Shown: positions 27,211 through 38,835 of the stretch, piece by piece
How the letters are laid out: every line of letters begins with the position of its first letter
Position numbering within the stretch: position 1 is the first letter of the stretch
NCBI GenBank assembly: GCA_022494885.1
Contig: JAGVSM010002963.1
Location: forward strand, 124,001-188,000
Length of the DNA stretch: 64,000 nt
Reading direction: 5' to 3'
Source: Micrasema longulum
Taxonomy: Eukaryota > Arthropoda > Insecta > Trichoptera > Brachycentridae
The notes under the pieces: generated by a model
What the model was told of the DNA's origin: nothing
Seen by the model: the letters and a program-made list of their open reading frames with translations, nothing else
Database searches by the model: none
Translations under genes and position numbers: made by a program

Positions 27211-28140
27211 TTTTCGGATTTTTGACAGTTTTGCTAGGAATCTGGTAATTCGTGTTGACATTTGGAAACCAGTTTTGTTCCTACTTCCTCGAACTGCATC
27301 GGGTTTAGCAGTTTAATGCTTCCTGATATGTTAATAGTTCTAGTTGTATAGCGGTTCGCCAAACTGTCACAATTATTAGACACACTTGCCTATTTATTTT
27401 AACTGTATTCCTACATTTTGCGCCATTCAACCCACCGAAATTAAATTGTCTTGTCCGTCTGAAAAGTAATTGTTGCGGCATATTGCACAAAATATTGATC
27501 TGTAGAAATTTAAGGATAATATATCCTATTTTTATGACGCGTTGTTACCTATAACTTATTTTATTTTTAAGTTCACGCTCACCCATACTTATTTTATTAT
27601 ATTTATCTACACCCGGAGGGCGTTTACAAAAGCATAAATAACACTTTATTAATTACAAAATACATCAAGTATATTAAATATTCATAGAAATAATATGTAA
27701 AAAATAAATATCTGAAGTTCCTGTAATATTTGGGAAGATTACAAGAAAAAGAAGGATAAATTCTCCCATCCTTTTTTATTTAATTATAAGTCTAATTTTC
27801 GTCCTTTTCGGAAAAATAAGCCGTGTTATATTGCAAAATAATTATCTCATACTTGAACAATATAAAATTATAAAAAGAATAAATGTGATTCTGTGGTAAA
27901 ATAAGTACTGAATAAATATTATTTTTATATATTTGTAGACCTTATTATTGTTAATTTTTAAAATAATTCAAAGAGGCAGCTAATAAAATAATTGACATCG
28001 AAATATAAAGAACTACTATTTAATTGTGTATACTTCTATAAGGAAACAATTTAAATTGAACGAAGAAAAACAGTAGTGTACAAGTATGTTTGTAAATAGG
28101 TTGTTCGTTGCTGGGTATGACCCGAATTATGATTCTCTCG
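27211..28140. other. Intergenic, nothing recognised
   Basis: AT-rich, no supportable feature. Confidence 0.5.
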
Positions 28141-28144
28141 TTAT

Positions 28145-28500
28145 TTATTTATTTGATTATAGGGAAATATCACATACTACGAATACCGATAAAAATATAT
28201 GAAATGGATTAAAAATAATTAAATGTATTTTCGAAATCAATATGGACATTGTGGAGAAATGTTTTCATACATGAATGTAAAAAATAAATTTTATAAAAAT
28301 ACGTTGCTAAAAAAACGCAACGTGTTTGGCCTTGGTAGTTGTGACGTCAAGATTCGCGACAATGTTCTAAATTAATTTGAATGGACGGGAACAAATAAAC
28401 ATGAATCGTAATGTATTAGGGGCGTGGCCAATGGAATGACCGTTTTTGCGGGAAATCAAAATTGCAAATTTAAAAATATTTTTTATGCTACTAATAATCA
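28145..28500 (+). repeat. Repeat V, copy 1
   Basis: AAATATCACATACTACGAAT, GTGTTTGGCC, GTGACGTCAAGATTCG and GGCGTGGCCAATG recur in the same order at 62,330-62,900 and, reversed, at 58,380-58,860. This copy is uninterrupted and so shows the empty-site sequence of the other two. Family unknown. Confidence 0.7.
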
Positions 28501-28579
28501 GCCAAAAAATTTTTTTTTACTGGATTTCATAGACCTTTATTACTTTAAAAATGTTAAAAAAACGTTGTATTTCCCTATT

Positions 28580-28800
28580 ATAGTCTGCATCACTTTACGG
28601 TTGTTTAACCCATCACGCAATGCGGACCGTAAATATAAGGAAGATTTTAATGAATAGAAAGCAGATAGCTGTTAAACTGCCGATATGTACAGAAAAATAG
28701 GTCCATATTATCTGCAGAAACCGTATTCAGTAAGCGAATTGCCCTATTAATGGGTGAATTCTGACTTGCATTAGAGTGCGTGCTTCTGGGTGCGTAAAAC
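28580..28800 (+). repeat. Repeat Z, copy 3
   Basis: AGTCTGCATCACTTTACGG to GGGTGAATTCTGACTTGCAT; longest copy of the family. Confidence 0.65.
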
Positions 28801-28837
28801 AGTGCATGATATCTCGCTCTAGTAGGAACGTACAAAC

Positions 28838-29080
28838 TGGGCCCCGATTACAATGGGAAGTTTATCTTCAATTTTATCTACAAAGTGAAATTAAGTTTTC
28901 TGTAAGAAAAGCAGAATATGCGTGTATTTTTTTTTCTTCTAAACATGTTCAATTTTAGGTTACCAACGTAGATACTTTAAATCTTCATGCAAATATACTC
29001 ATTTTCGTACACAAATATCGGTTTTTCTCTATACACAGTCGAAGATAACTCTCAGTCAACTTCCCATTGTAACGGGCCCT
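28838..29080. mobile_element. MITE M1, copy B
   Basis: GGGCCCCGATTACAATGGGA at the left and CTTCCCATTGTAACGGGCCC at the right; interior matches copy A in reverse orientation. It abuts copy C head to tail. Confidence 0.8.
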
Positions 29081-29622
29081 GGGCCCGTATTTTAATGGGA
29101 AATTAAAATTTATCTTCAAAGTTAAATAAGTTTTCTGTATGAAAAATAGAAGATGTTAACAATATTTTTTCTAAACATTAATTTATTATCAATTTATTTA
29201 TTTATAACAATTAAAGGTTAACGACTAAGATACTTTGAATTTTAATACAAATATACACATTTACATCTTTCACTTTCTGCACCTAATGGTGCATAGGGCA
29301 CTGCATTGGTACACCAATCGCAGCGTATCCTGATATTTTTTTTGTTACATGAAGGTAAGATGGTCAGTTTTACGCTTCAGATACCAGTCCAGGGACTATG
29401 AAATATTCAAGTGTGAAAAACATCTTTTAAATAAATGTTTCATATCAACCACGTCGGGAATCGAACCCGAGACCTCTCGCATGGTAGGCTAACGCGCTGA
29501 CAATTACACCACGAGGCCGACCACACATACACACACATTTTCGTACATAAATATCGATGTTTGTTTATACCGTCTCGATATGTATCGATGAAGATAACGT
29601 TCGTAATCGCGGCGCTGGGCTA
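29081..29622. mobile_element. MITE M1, copy C, split by a SINE
   Basis: 29,081-29,262 and 29,533-29,622 together make one M1 copy (GGGCCCGTATTTTAATGGGA ... ATGAAGATAACG ... GCGCTGGGC); the SINE at 29,263-29,532 interrupts it. Confidence 0.7.
29263..29532 (-). mobile_element. tRNA-derived SINE, family 1
   Basis: Minus-strand head TCGTGGTGTAATTGTCAGCG (box A region) and GGTTCGATTCCCG (box B) begin the element; the body carries TGAAGCGTAAAACTGACC and AATGCAGTGCCCTATGCACC. Both sides carry ACACATTT (29,255-29,262 and 29,533-29,540), an 8-bp target-site duplication. No closed acceptor stem, so not a tRNA gene. Confidence 0.85.
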
Positions 29623-29690
29623 GTATTTATGCGATTTATGTAAAAACGCGCTATACCGCGCTGTAATTGCGTTCGGAATACCAGCCCCGG
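29622..29690. mobile_element. Tiny foldback element
   Basis: GGGCTAGTATTTATGCGATT faces, inverted, AATTGCGTTCGGAATACCAG over about 68 bp. A related pair of ends bounds 53,932-54,032, and a related short palindrome is at 47,438-47,472. Confidence 0.45.
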
Positions 29691-29909
29691 CTACATGGCT
29701 ACATGGGTACCTGGGTAGGTGGCTAGTAGATGTGCAAATCTGCCGTGTATTATGTCAGCTGTTATAGATCTTTCTCGTATAATGTATCTACCTGTACTGT
29801 ACGCTGTACGCTGTATTCTGTTACATTACCATATTTAAATATTCAATATATGTACTTGCGTTAGTGTTGGCAGTTGGCAGTTAGCGGTTAGCACGACCAA
29901 CATAAATAC

Positions 29910-29933
29910 TATATATATATATATATATATATA
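29910..29933. repeat. (TA)n microsatellite
   Basis: Twelve TA units. Confidence 0.9.
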
Positions 29934-30039
29934 CATATATAAGTACATATTGTATCGAGTACCGGCTTCTCCAATTCGAGATGAAAGTCCATAGCAACAA
30001 ACATATTTCTAGAATAAAATACATACGTTGTAAATTCAA

Positions 30040-30240
30040 TGATTTTGATAAAAATGATTTTCAAATTCCTCGTTTAAGTTTTACTTTGTTTAATTTTAAC
30101 CAACGAATGCTTCCGCCTAAGTAGGCATATTTTTTTTTTATTGAACTTTTTGTACATAATATTAATTATGCATTAACGGGTTTATTGCCAAATGGCAATT
30201 TCTTCCGACCAACCAATAAAATAAAATAAAAGAGCTAAAG
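30040..30240 (-). repeat. Retrotransposon-like repeat with GCCTACTTAGGC hairpin
   Basis: Read in reverse, TGCCTACTTAGGCGGAAGC then TTCGTTGGTT matches 38,178-38,210. Next to it ATTGCCAAATGGCAAT resembles ends at 20,110 and 57,240. Confidence 0.45.
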
Positions 30241-30589
30241 AAACGTTTGTAAAAATATAAATAAATGTATTTGTGTATAAATTATCTTAAATCAACACCA
30301 TTACTCAATGGGAAAATGGAATAAAGAGGAAACAGGAAAGGAGGAGTGATTAAGGGAGAGAAAGGAGATGTTTCTTCAGACGTGATTTAAACAGAGAAAC
30401 TGTAGTAACATCTTTGATGGTGGATGGGAGAAGATTCCACACTAAATGAGTTAGATAAGAAAGAGGAATTGTGGATGGGGTATTAAGAGAGTGCCTTGAG
30501 AATTAGAACGATGAGGTCAACCATGAACTGATAAGCGTCGAAGTTTTTCGCGGAGGTATAAAGGAGCGTTAGGACTATAAATACATCAT

Positions 30590-30995
30590 ACCCAAAACCC
30601 GTACGACTTTTGTTCAGAGGCATCTCTCATTTATCGCACCGAGAGTGTTCAATATTTTGGAAGAACGTATTAAGCTCTCAAGGACAAAAACTATTTTCAA
30701 GAAATGAGTTAAGGACTGGATTTTCCTTAGTGGAAGGGATTTGAGTAGAAAACTCTTTGATTTTTCGAATGCTTAAGTTTACCGTTTACCATATTGATGT
30801 GCCGTATATGTTTTTTTTTTTCTTAAAAATTATTTTTAATGTTTCTGATCCTATATTTGTAGTGATATACTCATGTGTCTGTGCCATATAATTGCTCGTC
30901 CCATTTCAACACAAAACTTTTAGTCCCATAGAGTTGGGAATTATGTCTCAAATAATGTACGCTAAACTCATGTATGTAAATAAATAAATAAATAA
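30590..30995 (+). pseudogene. Non-LTR retrotransposon terminal coding piece and 3' UTR
   Basis: TTFVQRHLSFIAPRVFNI and SRTKTIFKK (then TGA) VKDWIFLSGRDLS is the end of a second ORF (typical R.PR.FN.L pattern). A 3' UTR with a TAAA tail follows at 30,977-30,995. A second copy of the coding end is at 34,988-35,190. Confidence 0.65.
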
Positions 30996-31365
30996 ATTGA
31001 ACAGAAGCGAGAGGGAGTGATAGTCTCTCCGCTGTCTAATTTTGAGCCATTTCAGTGGCCTACTGAGATGGGACATCACTTATAGCATTGAGTATTTGAA
31101 GTGGTAGAAATATCTGCCACTGTGCCAGATTGATGCCCAGGCTAACTTTATGGTAGGGTTATAAGTAAGGCCCCGAAAGTATGACGGAGTCACTGAGGCC
31201 ACAGCCACGCCGCACAGGTAAACATTTAGTATCTCAGTTAGCAGACGGCGCAGCGTAATAATTACATTCTCATGATGGTAACTGCTGGTCGATTATTCAA
31301 AGCTGGCGCGTTCGCAAAACTTACACAAACACATTTTTAATGCTCAGAATATTCAACAGCGATTT

Positions 31366-31568
31366 GAGTTTGTCCAAATGCTTTCATACTGGCTGGATTT
31401 CCTCCTTAGGGAATTATTCATAATTACATTTGTTGCAACATAAAGGGAAAATATTTGAGAGAAGAAGTCAAGGCATTTACAGGGCTTATGACCTGTCATT
31501 GGCTGGTTCAAGTGGCCACTTTACACACCGTGTAACATGTACCATTCTGCCTATGTTTGAACATACAA
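31366..31568 (+). repeat. Repeat Y, copy 4
   Basis: GAGTTTGTCCAAATGCTTTC ... CATTTACAGGGCTTATGACC ... TATGTTTGAACATAC. Most complete right end. Confidence 0.65.
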
Positions 31569-31869
31569 ATCTGCCCTAAATGGCGGCAGAAAACTAGCCT
31601 TTATATTATTTATTTCGTCAAAAATGATGAACGCAAAGTATTATAATAAATAATAAAAAATGTACCCGTGTAAAAATAAATGAATATACTTCATTTTTCA
31701 TCCCTCTAATCCAACACGGATTTTTAAAAAAACAATGCAATTTTTTAATGATTATTATTTATTTATTTTGTTTATTCAAAAGAACAACAGCAATACAAAA
31801 AAATATACATAACATTTTAATAAAACATAAAATAAGCCAAATCAGTTTTCCACATAAATACAATTATAA

Positions 31870-31960
31870 AAATCTATTATAATAATAAAAATACGTATAT
31901 AGTTTTATTCCACTTTTATTTATAATTTTTTACGTTGTGTGTGTTTGATACTAGTGAATA
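31870..31960 (-). repeat. Repeat paired with 63,490-63,535
   Basis: ATACGTATATAGTTTTATTC then CACTTTTA is the reverse complement of the tail AAAAGTGGAATAAAACTAT at 63,494. Confidence 0.45.
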
Positions 31961-32249
31961 GAAACATCATAAATTTATAATGTAAAAATAAAAAAATTAT
32001 AAAGAAACGTAATTTGAAAAAATATATATTATTATTTTAAAATTGGGTTTACTGCAGTTAAATATATCTATGCTATTGAAAAATACATTATAATTAAGCG
32101 CCAAGCGAACCAGAGGAGAGTTCTGTGCATAGTTGCTGCGAACTGTTGGTACATAGAAAAGAGATTCGTGTGACAGGTGCAGTAGCCAAGTACATTAAGA
32201 GCCAAATCCTAATATAACCTTTTTAAGATCAACATCCTTCCAGTGATTC

Positions 32250-32480
32250 GGTGTTTAGAAGTTAGCGTTTTAGACAGGTATCAGACGGTTGAGGACGTTG
32301 ATTAGAGAGAGGAGCTTCAGGAAAACGGTGTTGATAACATTTAACAACACCGTTTTCCTAAGAAACCACTCTCTAGTCACCGTTACGACGGCTGTCCACC
32401 GCATCACCGTTCACTACGGCCGTTAAGATACGGTCACCGCTGTCCTAGGAAACCCTAGCTAGCGTCTTACAAACGCGCCA
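32250..32480. mobile_element. Foldback element with perfect 15-bp central stem
   Basis: AGGAAAACGGTGTTG at 32,318-32,332 pairs with CAACACCGTTTTCCT at 32,343-32,358; outward, ATTAGAGAGAGGAG and CGGTTGAGGACGTTG pair imperfectly with the right arm. The whole arm spans about 100 bases. Confidence 0.65.
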
Positions 32481-32769
32481 GCTCTAGTTAATCGACCAGT
32501 TTATAGCAACCTATTTTACTACTCTCCAACGTAATCGGCAATGATTACGCTTTACCTACTTTTGCACCTTTCCCATATTCACAATTAACGCTGTTGCATA
32601 ACGTTGCTAATATTATTTACCTAGTTGTAATTATAAGAAAATAATACCCACGGTGGAAAGGAAAATGTTACCAAGCAGCATGTAGCAACTTTTATTAAAG
32701 AACTTCGTATTTTTTTTTAATTTAAATTATATAAGAATCACGCCAAACTAATACTACTGTAGGATTTTG

Positions 32770-33060
32770 GTAGTTAAGGGTTGGTTGGAGCTCCCACCCC
32801 AGTTGGAAATTGAGAGAAGACACGAGGTTGCTGTTTGATGGGTATTTATTACATTGCGAATAAATAATTAATTATGTCGGTCGAGTGTTGCTTCGATGAT
32901 GGGTTGAAGAGACTTCACTTGTACCACATGCTGGAACTGAGTGACGTCGTCGAGCTGGACTGACTGACTGAACTGAACTTTTTGGGCTGACTGACTGGCG
33001 TTGCCACGCCCCGTAGTCTCTTTATAGGCGACGTTCCTTTGTAGTTCTTTTCTTCATGGT
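32770..33060 (-). mobile_element. Solo LTR, minus strand
   Basis: On the minus strand: CGCCTATAAAGAGAC (TATA, about 33,028), a CAGTCAGT-rich initiator region, AATAAA signals near 32,848-32,868, then CTTCTCTCAATTTCCAACTG and GGGTGGGAGCTCC. The last block is shared with 14,450-14,480, so both loci look like LTRs of one superfamily. No internal region is adjacent. Confidence 0.5.
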
Positions 33061-33231
33061 AGGGACGATGTGAATGTACTGCAGAACGATGCCCCCGATT
33101 TTCTGTGCAATACTGTTAGAGTTGCACACAAAATCATAGGCAACGTTCTGCAGTCAAGTTTGCCGGTATTACCCGCAAGTAAAATGAGAACATAGTCAGT
33201 TTTTTGACTTATTTTAATTTAGTATTCCAGA

Positions 33232-33606
33232 ATGTCTAAAACACGAAACATACCACGTTCAAAGGCATCATGGAGCCAAGATCGGTTATATAAAGCTTTT
33301 AAACTAGCGAATGGAAGGAAAACGATAAGAAAAGCAGCTCGATCTACTGGAGTACTATTTTTATCGCTTCAAGAAATACTGAAGAACAAGAACTGGGATA
33401 GCTCACAGCCGGGAAGACATCCAGTCTTCACAATAGAACAAGAAGATGAAATGGCTTCCCGGGTTAAGTTCCTAACGAAAATATTGTATGGCTGCACTTC
33501 GCTTCAGATTAGAATAAAATTGGCCCATGGATATGCTCTAAAAAATAACATTACTAAGCATAATTTTAATGAAACTCTTGAATCAGCTGGCAAGGGCTCA
33601 TGCTGA
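33232..33606 (+). pseudogene. pogo/Tigger-like transposase, N-terminal DNA-binding part
   Basis: 124 residues. RSKASWSQDRLYKAFKLANG and KTIRKAARSTGVLFLSLQE form the first pipsqueak/CENP-B-type helix-turn-helix; GRHPVFTIEQEDEMASRVKF opens the second. Family members continue into a DDE nuclease of several hundred residues, absent here. Possible inverted ends TTTGCCGGTATTAC near 33,157 and TAATACCGGTCAAA near 33,678 bound about 530 bp. Any regulatory role as a solo DNA-binding protein is speculation. Confidence 0.75.
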
Positions 33607-33744
33607 ATGGTCCGGGTATGACTCTCCTGAGGGCTATATCTGAACAAAGCTTGACCGGTATTACCTGTCATGGTGTTTAATACCGGTCAAATCCGTTTTT
33701 TTTATTGATTATGCCAAAACTGTATAACTTATTGATCTCAATGA

Positions 33745-34370
33745 TTGTGATTATTTATTTATTTATTTTGACGGCTTGCGCCTTTGACAAAGTATAAAAT
33801 AATATTAAAAAACAATTATAATGAAATAAAACACATGTACACAGTATAGAAAATATAGATACACGAAATAAAATTTAGGAGAAAATAAAGAATTAATAAA
33901 GAAAAATTAAATAAGAAATTATAACATAGGTATGCAGCAAATTAACAATAAATAAAGGGTTTAAATATAAAAAGTATTGAAGTAACGGAGGCGATGTATC
34001 ATAGCGTAAACAGTAAAAGAAGTGATTAAAAAGTGTTGATTTTAATTTGTATAAAGATAAATTAAATAAATCTTAGTTTCCATGTTTGTTTGCTAACACG
34101 TGGAACCGTGGAATAGGTGAGTATTTAGCATAGTTGGAACTATGCAAATCAACTGCAAAAGAAGTATTTTGTCTCGTCCCACGCTGTCTCACATAAAAAT
34201 TCACACAATTTAAAAGTTCGGGACTGTCGGGAACATTATTTAATAACTTGAAAAGCAACACTAAATCTGCAATTTCCCTTCTATCACTAATACATATTAT
34301 GTTAGAAGAATACTAAAATTATAATTAGTAAAAAGTTTAATAAACTAATATAGATTATTTCTCCTTAACT
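33745..34370 (-). pseudogene. Non-LTR retrotransposon C-terminal fragment with TAAA tail
   Basis: 34,261-34,076 reads LLFKLLNNVPDSPELLNCVN and YAKYSPIPRFHVLANKHGN, parallel to the end of the element at 52,000-52,140 (LNLYKIANGVLDVPEL, SPIPRLHRLGNEYG). The TAAA-type tail at 33,753-33,770 marks the 3' end. Confidence 0.7.
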
Positions 34371-34662
34371 GACCGGTAATACCCATTCTCACCCTATTTT
34401 TTGAAGTTTTAAGTTAACACCGACGGAAAGAAAGAAAGATGGAAAGAAGGAAAGTGGCACTTGTGTTAGCATTGAAGTGCGCCGCGCACCAATCGTCTAT
34501 GTCATAATAAAAATGCATTATTCTTGCGTCCGGCATTGTGACGTACGCGTTTCCCAGCTGTCACGCTCTAGCGAGTCGCGTTGATCCACATTTCTGTCTC
34601 GTTTTCTCCCGCAGCGGAGCTCGTGCAATGCTGCGAGGGGGAAAGAGACCTATGCCCGTATT

Positions 34663-34774
34663 CAGGACATAACTCAAGGTGAGGAAAGTACATACTCCTG
34701 TACCCACCATCGAGCTATTCTTTGCAAATGAGATTAGAATGTGCTTTCCTCACCTCGAGTTTTGTTGAATACTT
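34663..34774. mobile_element. Short foldback (MITE-like)
   Basis: ACTCAAGGTGAGGAAAGTAC on the left faces GTGCTTTCCTCACCTCGAGT on the right, with GTATTC at both outer ends. Confidence 0.55.
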
Positions 34775-34987
34775 GAATGAAAAATTTGTAAAAAATGAGA
34801 AAACGCTTGTCATCATATTGGAGAAACATAGAACTGAGATGGACCTTATATGCATTTTCCTGTACATCATTGTGTCGAAAGTACTCATCTAGGGTTATGG
34901 GTCTATTTCACAGATACACCTCTAGTCGAACAATAAGGAGAGGTCTCAGCAAAATGACCGTAAGAGGTTTTCCCAGAGCACGAATTA

Positions 34988-35200
34988 TGTCATAACAAAA
35001 ACCCGTACGACTTTTGTTCAGAGGCATCTCTCATTTATCGCACCGAGAGTGTTCAATATTATGGAAAAGAGTATTAAGCTCTCAAGGACAAAAACTATTT
35101 TCGAGAAAGGAGTTAAGGACTGGATTTTCCTTAGTGGGAGGGATTTGAGTGGGAAACTCCTTGATGATTTTCCGAATTAACTGTTTGCCATATATATGTA
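34988..35200 (+). pseudogene. Non-LTR terminal coding piece, second copy
   Basis: Same block as 30,590 (RTTFVQRHLSFIAPRVFNIM ... EKGVKDWIFLSGRDLSGK) but with the frame intact to the TAA at 35,190. About 90% alike at DNA level by eye. Confidence 0.65.
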
Positions 35201-35299
35201 TGTTATATACACCTGAAACCTACGGACCCAATTAATGTATTATACGAGCAAGACATATTAGTACATTAAAATATTTTTTTTGAAATAATAAATTTTAAA

Positions 35300-35432
35300 G
35301 AAAAACAAATGGTTGCTTACTTCTGCAGGGGTGAAACGAGGAGGGGGAGGGGGGAGTTTGATACTCCGCCAACCGCGCGACCACGCCCCCTCGCTTTTTC
35401 CCTGCAGAATTAAGCAACCAATTGTTTTTTTA
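35300..35432. mobile_element. Foldback with G-rich loop
   Basis: AAATGGTTGCTTACTTCTGC and, inverted, AATTGGTTGCTTAATTCTGC followed by AGGG flank a loop with GGAGGGGGAGGGGGGAG. Confidence 0.65.
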
Positions 35433-36600
35433 AATATTTTATTTTTACAAAAATCTTCGCTCTAAATATATTTTTTAATATGCTTATGTCTTCTTGCCCA
35501 TACTTTTCATTGTGGTTTCGGATGTGACAGGGTTTAAAGAACACCCTGTACACCAGTAAAACGTACGATTGGCACTCTAGTGTGTAATAACAGCATTTTG
35601 CATAATATTCAATCTCGCAGTTCACACAAGAAGTAAGTACCACCCGGGGTGAATGTTGCTAGTGTGCTATAGTACCTACTTGATGCAATCGGCAACGACA
35701 ACAACCCGAGACTCCGTATTACCCTATTACCGAGCAGAATGCTAACAGGTGTGCCGTGTGCTGTGTACCGTACACGCGTACGCAGTACGGAGTATGGGTT
35801 TGGGCCAACAGACGGAACAATTCGGCACCGCTCGAGATAACAATGGAAAATTTCCATCGCGACAATGACATAATAATAAAATCTTTCGCAGCACAAAAAA
35901 GCGGAAGAAGTAAGACGGCCATTCTCAGAGTCAATTTATCTAATTTACCTGGTTCATATTTTTACTCCAAAACGAAAGCCATTTTCAGAAAGAGTGTCCA
36001 AGTTTGGATTTTGTCTAAGGGAAGAGACCATTGCAGGAGGCTGCTGCGAGATATTGCAAAAATTTATACACTACTAAGCGTGTTGTCCAGATGTATATAA
36101 CCCCCTTTCGCTCCTGAGATCATTTTTCCAAATTTTCTTTACTCTCCTTTTTTGGACCATCTCTTCACTTCGGATACTGGAGCTATCATATAAAAAATAC
36201 GTTATTTTCTAAGTGGCCAGTTACATGCACAATCGCTGAGGCCAGGATCTAACAGAATATGGAAGGAAATTTGAATTTTTGTTTGTACCCATACAAACGT
36301 GTTGGCCAGGAATTAAAGGGTTATTGAAATATATGTGTGTTTATGTAATAATCTTAAATTTTTATTTTTGTTATTATTTAATTATGTACATTAGAGTGGG
36401 CCGATGATTTTTTTTCCGAATTTTGAAATGAAAGTTTTTTGAAAGTTGCCTTTTGGATTACTCGGAATGCAAAAAAATATTCGTTACTACTTTCGGCCCT
36501 TAACCAGAGCTTGAAGTTTTCGCTAATTGGTCAAATAAATAAGTGGAAGTGTACCAAGTATTTTTAAATTAATAACTTATATGTAAATATAAGTTATTAT
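35433..36600. other. Intergenic with unassigned ORFs
   Basis: Overlapping ORFs of 70-114 residues near 35,610-36,100 on both strands show no recognisable motif and probably reflect chance or an old repeat. Confidence 0.4.
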
Positions 36601-36604
36601 ATCA

Positions 36605-36930
36605 TATAATAATAAATATGTACATCTCCCTTCCCCTCCTTTTCCTCTCTTCAAGCATTCTAATCCCGCCCAATTTACAGTAACTTAATGTTCTTAAAAT
36701 AAATATTTAAAAAATCTTTGATTATCGAAAAATATTTACGAGTACATGAAAATAACATTTTTATATGTATAAATTATATGTATTTATTTGATATATCATA
36801 TATTTTCTTTACTAACTTTGTATACTATGTGGAAATCTGTTATTAGTTCTGAGTTTATACACTATATCTGTTTGTTGACTATAAATATGTATGTAGAACT
36901 GTTGATTTCCCAAATAAAATAAAATAAAAT
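36605..36930 (+). mobile_element. Non-LTR 3' UTR with AAAAT tail, copy 1
   Basis: CATCTCCCTTCCCCTCCTTT to TGATTTCCCAAATAAAATAA; a matching copy in reverse orientation is at 50,453-50,770. Confidence 0.65.
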
Positions 36931-36939
36931 ATATTTAAC

Positions 36940-38040
36940 TATTTCATATACAGATACATGTATATGTATGTTAATGTTTTTTATCATGCTCGTCAAACGG
37001 TTCATGATATCGCCACAAAACGGCTGAATAATTATTACTCTTCTGTGTAATTGCGATTTACGACATTGGCCCTTATGGATCCAAGCCACAGAAATATTTC
37101 AGTTATAAAAACCTTTACTAATCAACATTTCATGTTTGTAAAAAAAGTAATAAGTGGTTAAAAACAAATTTGTTTTATTTTTATTTAAAATTAATATTAG
37201 TTTAGCGCAGTAAAAACATTCGTCATCTACGTGATTCAATCACGTTTATTTGACGCATTATTGTCATTATTGATCGCTTGATTACTTCAAGTAAAAGCTA
37301 ACGATTACATCGGATAAGATAATGGCCGTGAATTAAGGACGATTCGTGGAAGCTGTGATTTTTGTAACTGAGCTTATCTCGAATTTCGCGAAATATTCTC
37401 ACATTTTAGGCGGATCTTTTCCTTATCAATATGAAACCGTTATTTTTACGTAAGTACTTATATATCGATCAATATCCCGATGGAATTATAAAGATATCTG
37501 TACACACTTAATCTGATATCAGGATTCTTATTAATTATTGTTGATTATCCGATTCAACCAAAATTTTAATATCAGGTTCACATATACGAATGATGAAATC
37601 AGGCGAGAGTGGAAATCTGAGACAGGTACAATTGATAAGATTTGAGAAAGGTAAAATGATTTGCTAAGCAAAAAATACTTTGTTTGTTAATACATATGTT
37701 TGAGAATTACTTTTTCAATTCAGAAAGCCTCGGTTAACCCTTTGTAGGGCAAAGGCCGAAATTCGTTAATATATTAACCAGTCGCTTTAAGGGTCATATT
37801 TCCAATACCGCCCGTAGAAATTTCAACTATATTACTTCAATACGTTGTCCAGAAAGGTCGTCGGCTATGTTATTGTTCCAACCGCGTGAAGTTGGCGCCG
37901 TTACCCAGAAATCCACGTGTTTATGCCGTTGTCAAAACGGTTGTATAAAAATGTAATTACTGATATTTATACGTGTATTTGTTATTGTTTATATTCTATA
38001 ATAAAATTTTGTAAATAATATCTGTGTATTTTTATTAAAT
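36940..38040. other. Intergenic, nothing recognised
   Basis: AT-rich, no supportable feature. Confidence 0.5.
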
Positions 38041-38130
38041 AAATTTATTTTCTAACATGACTCAACAATCATTGGTCAATATATTGACCGATGAAAATCT
38101 AGTTTTTTCTGAAAATCTAAAAAATAACAT

Positions 38131-38271
38131 GATAAAATTATAAATAAACTTATCAATGAAACTTCTCCAGTCTTGAAGATGCCTACTTAGGCGAAAGCGC
38201 TCGTTGGTCAAAATAATAAAAAGTAAAACTAAACTAAGAAGTTTCATGGATAAGTTTATTTATAATTTTAT
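38131..38271. repeat. Inverted repeat flanking a GCCTACTTAGGC hairpin
   Basis: GATAAAATTATAAATAAACT at 38,131 and its inverse ending 38,271 (35 bp, near perfect, including CATGAAACTTC) flank CTTGAAGATGCCTACTTAGG CGAAAGCG. Confidence 0.65.
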
Positions 38272-38382
38272 CATAATCATTGACTATGGAGTTTTATCAA
38301 GAAATATCAACAAAAAACATCAATATTATAAAAAAAAAAATTTTTGGATCTTTTTTAGATTTATCTTAAATTTTATATATTT

Positions 38383-38680
38383 TATAGATAAAACTGAAGA
38401 TAAATGATAGCTTCCCATTGTAATCGGGGCCCTGGGCCGCGATTATATACGCTATCTTCATCGGTACATATCGATACGGTATAAACTAACATCGATATGT
38501 ATGCACGAAAATTTGTATATTTGTTTGAAAATCTGAAGTATCTTCGTCGGTAACCTGTATATGAACATGTTTAAAAAAATTGTTAACATATTCTATTTTT
38601 CATACAGAAAACTTAATTTTACTATGTAGATAAAGTTGTAAATTTGAAATTTCCCTTAGAACACGGGCTCTGGTATAAAG
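38383..38680. mobile_element. MITE M1, copy D with adjacent end fragment
   Basis: A short M1 end (38,383-38,432, CCCATTGTAATCGGGGCCC) abuts a longer diverged copy whose interior (ATCTTCATCGGTACATATCG, GAACATGTTTAAAAAA, ACAGAAAACTTAATTTTAC) follows copy A. Confidence 0.65.
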
Positions 38681-38689
38681 TTACGCCTT

Positions 38690-38835
38690 GGCAATATATA
38701 AATTTACGCCTAGGCATAGTGACAGAATAAGTACCTATTGGAATACCATCCTTATTATAGTGGGCAAATAAGGATGGTATTCCCATCCTAATGTTACCGC
38801 TATGCCTAGGCGTAATTTTTTACCAGATTTATAAG
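38690..38835. mobile_element. Long foldback element
   Basis: TTACGCCTAGGCATAGTGAC ... GGAATACCATCCTTATT faces AAATAAGGATGGTATTCC ... GCTATGCCTAGGCGTAA: arms of about 55 bp with a 9-base loop. Confidence 0.75.

Noticed and set aside
29263..29532. tRNA gene on the minus strand
   Set aside because: Box A and B are present but the acceptor arms do not pair and target-site duplications flank a 270-bp body; it is a SINE.
35719..36100. Overlapping ORFs of 71-114 residues
   Set aside because: No motif, no codon bias, no partner; length is within chance for this stretch.
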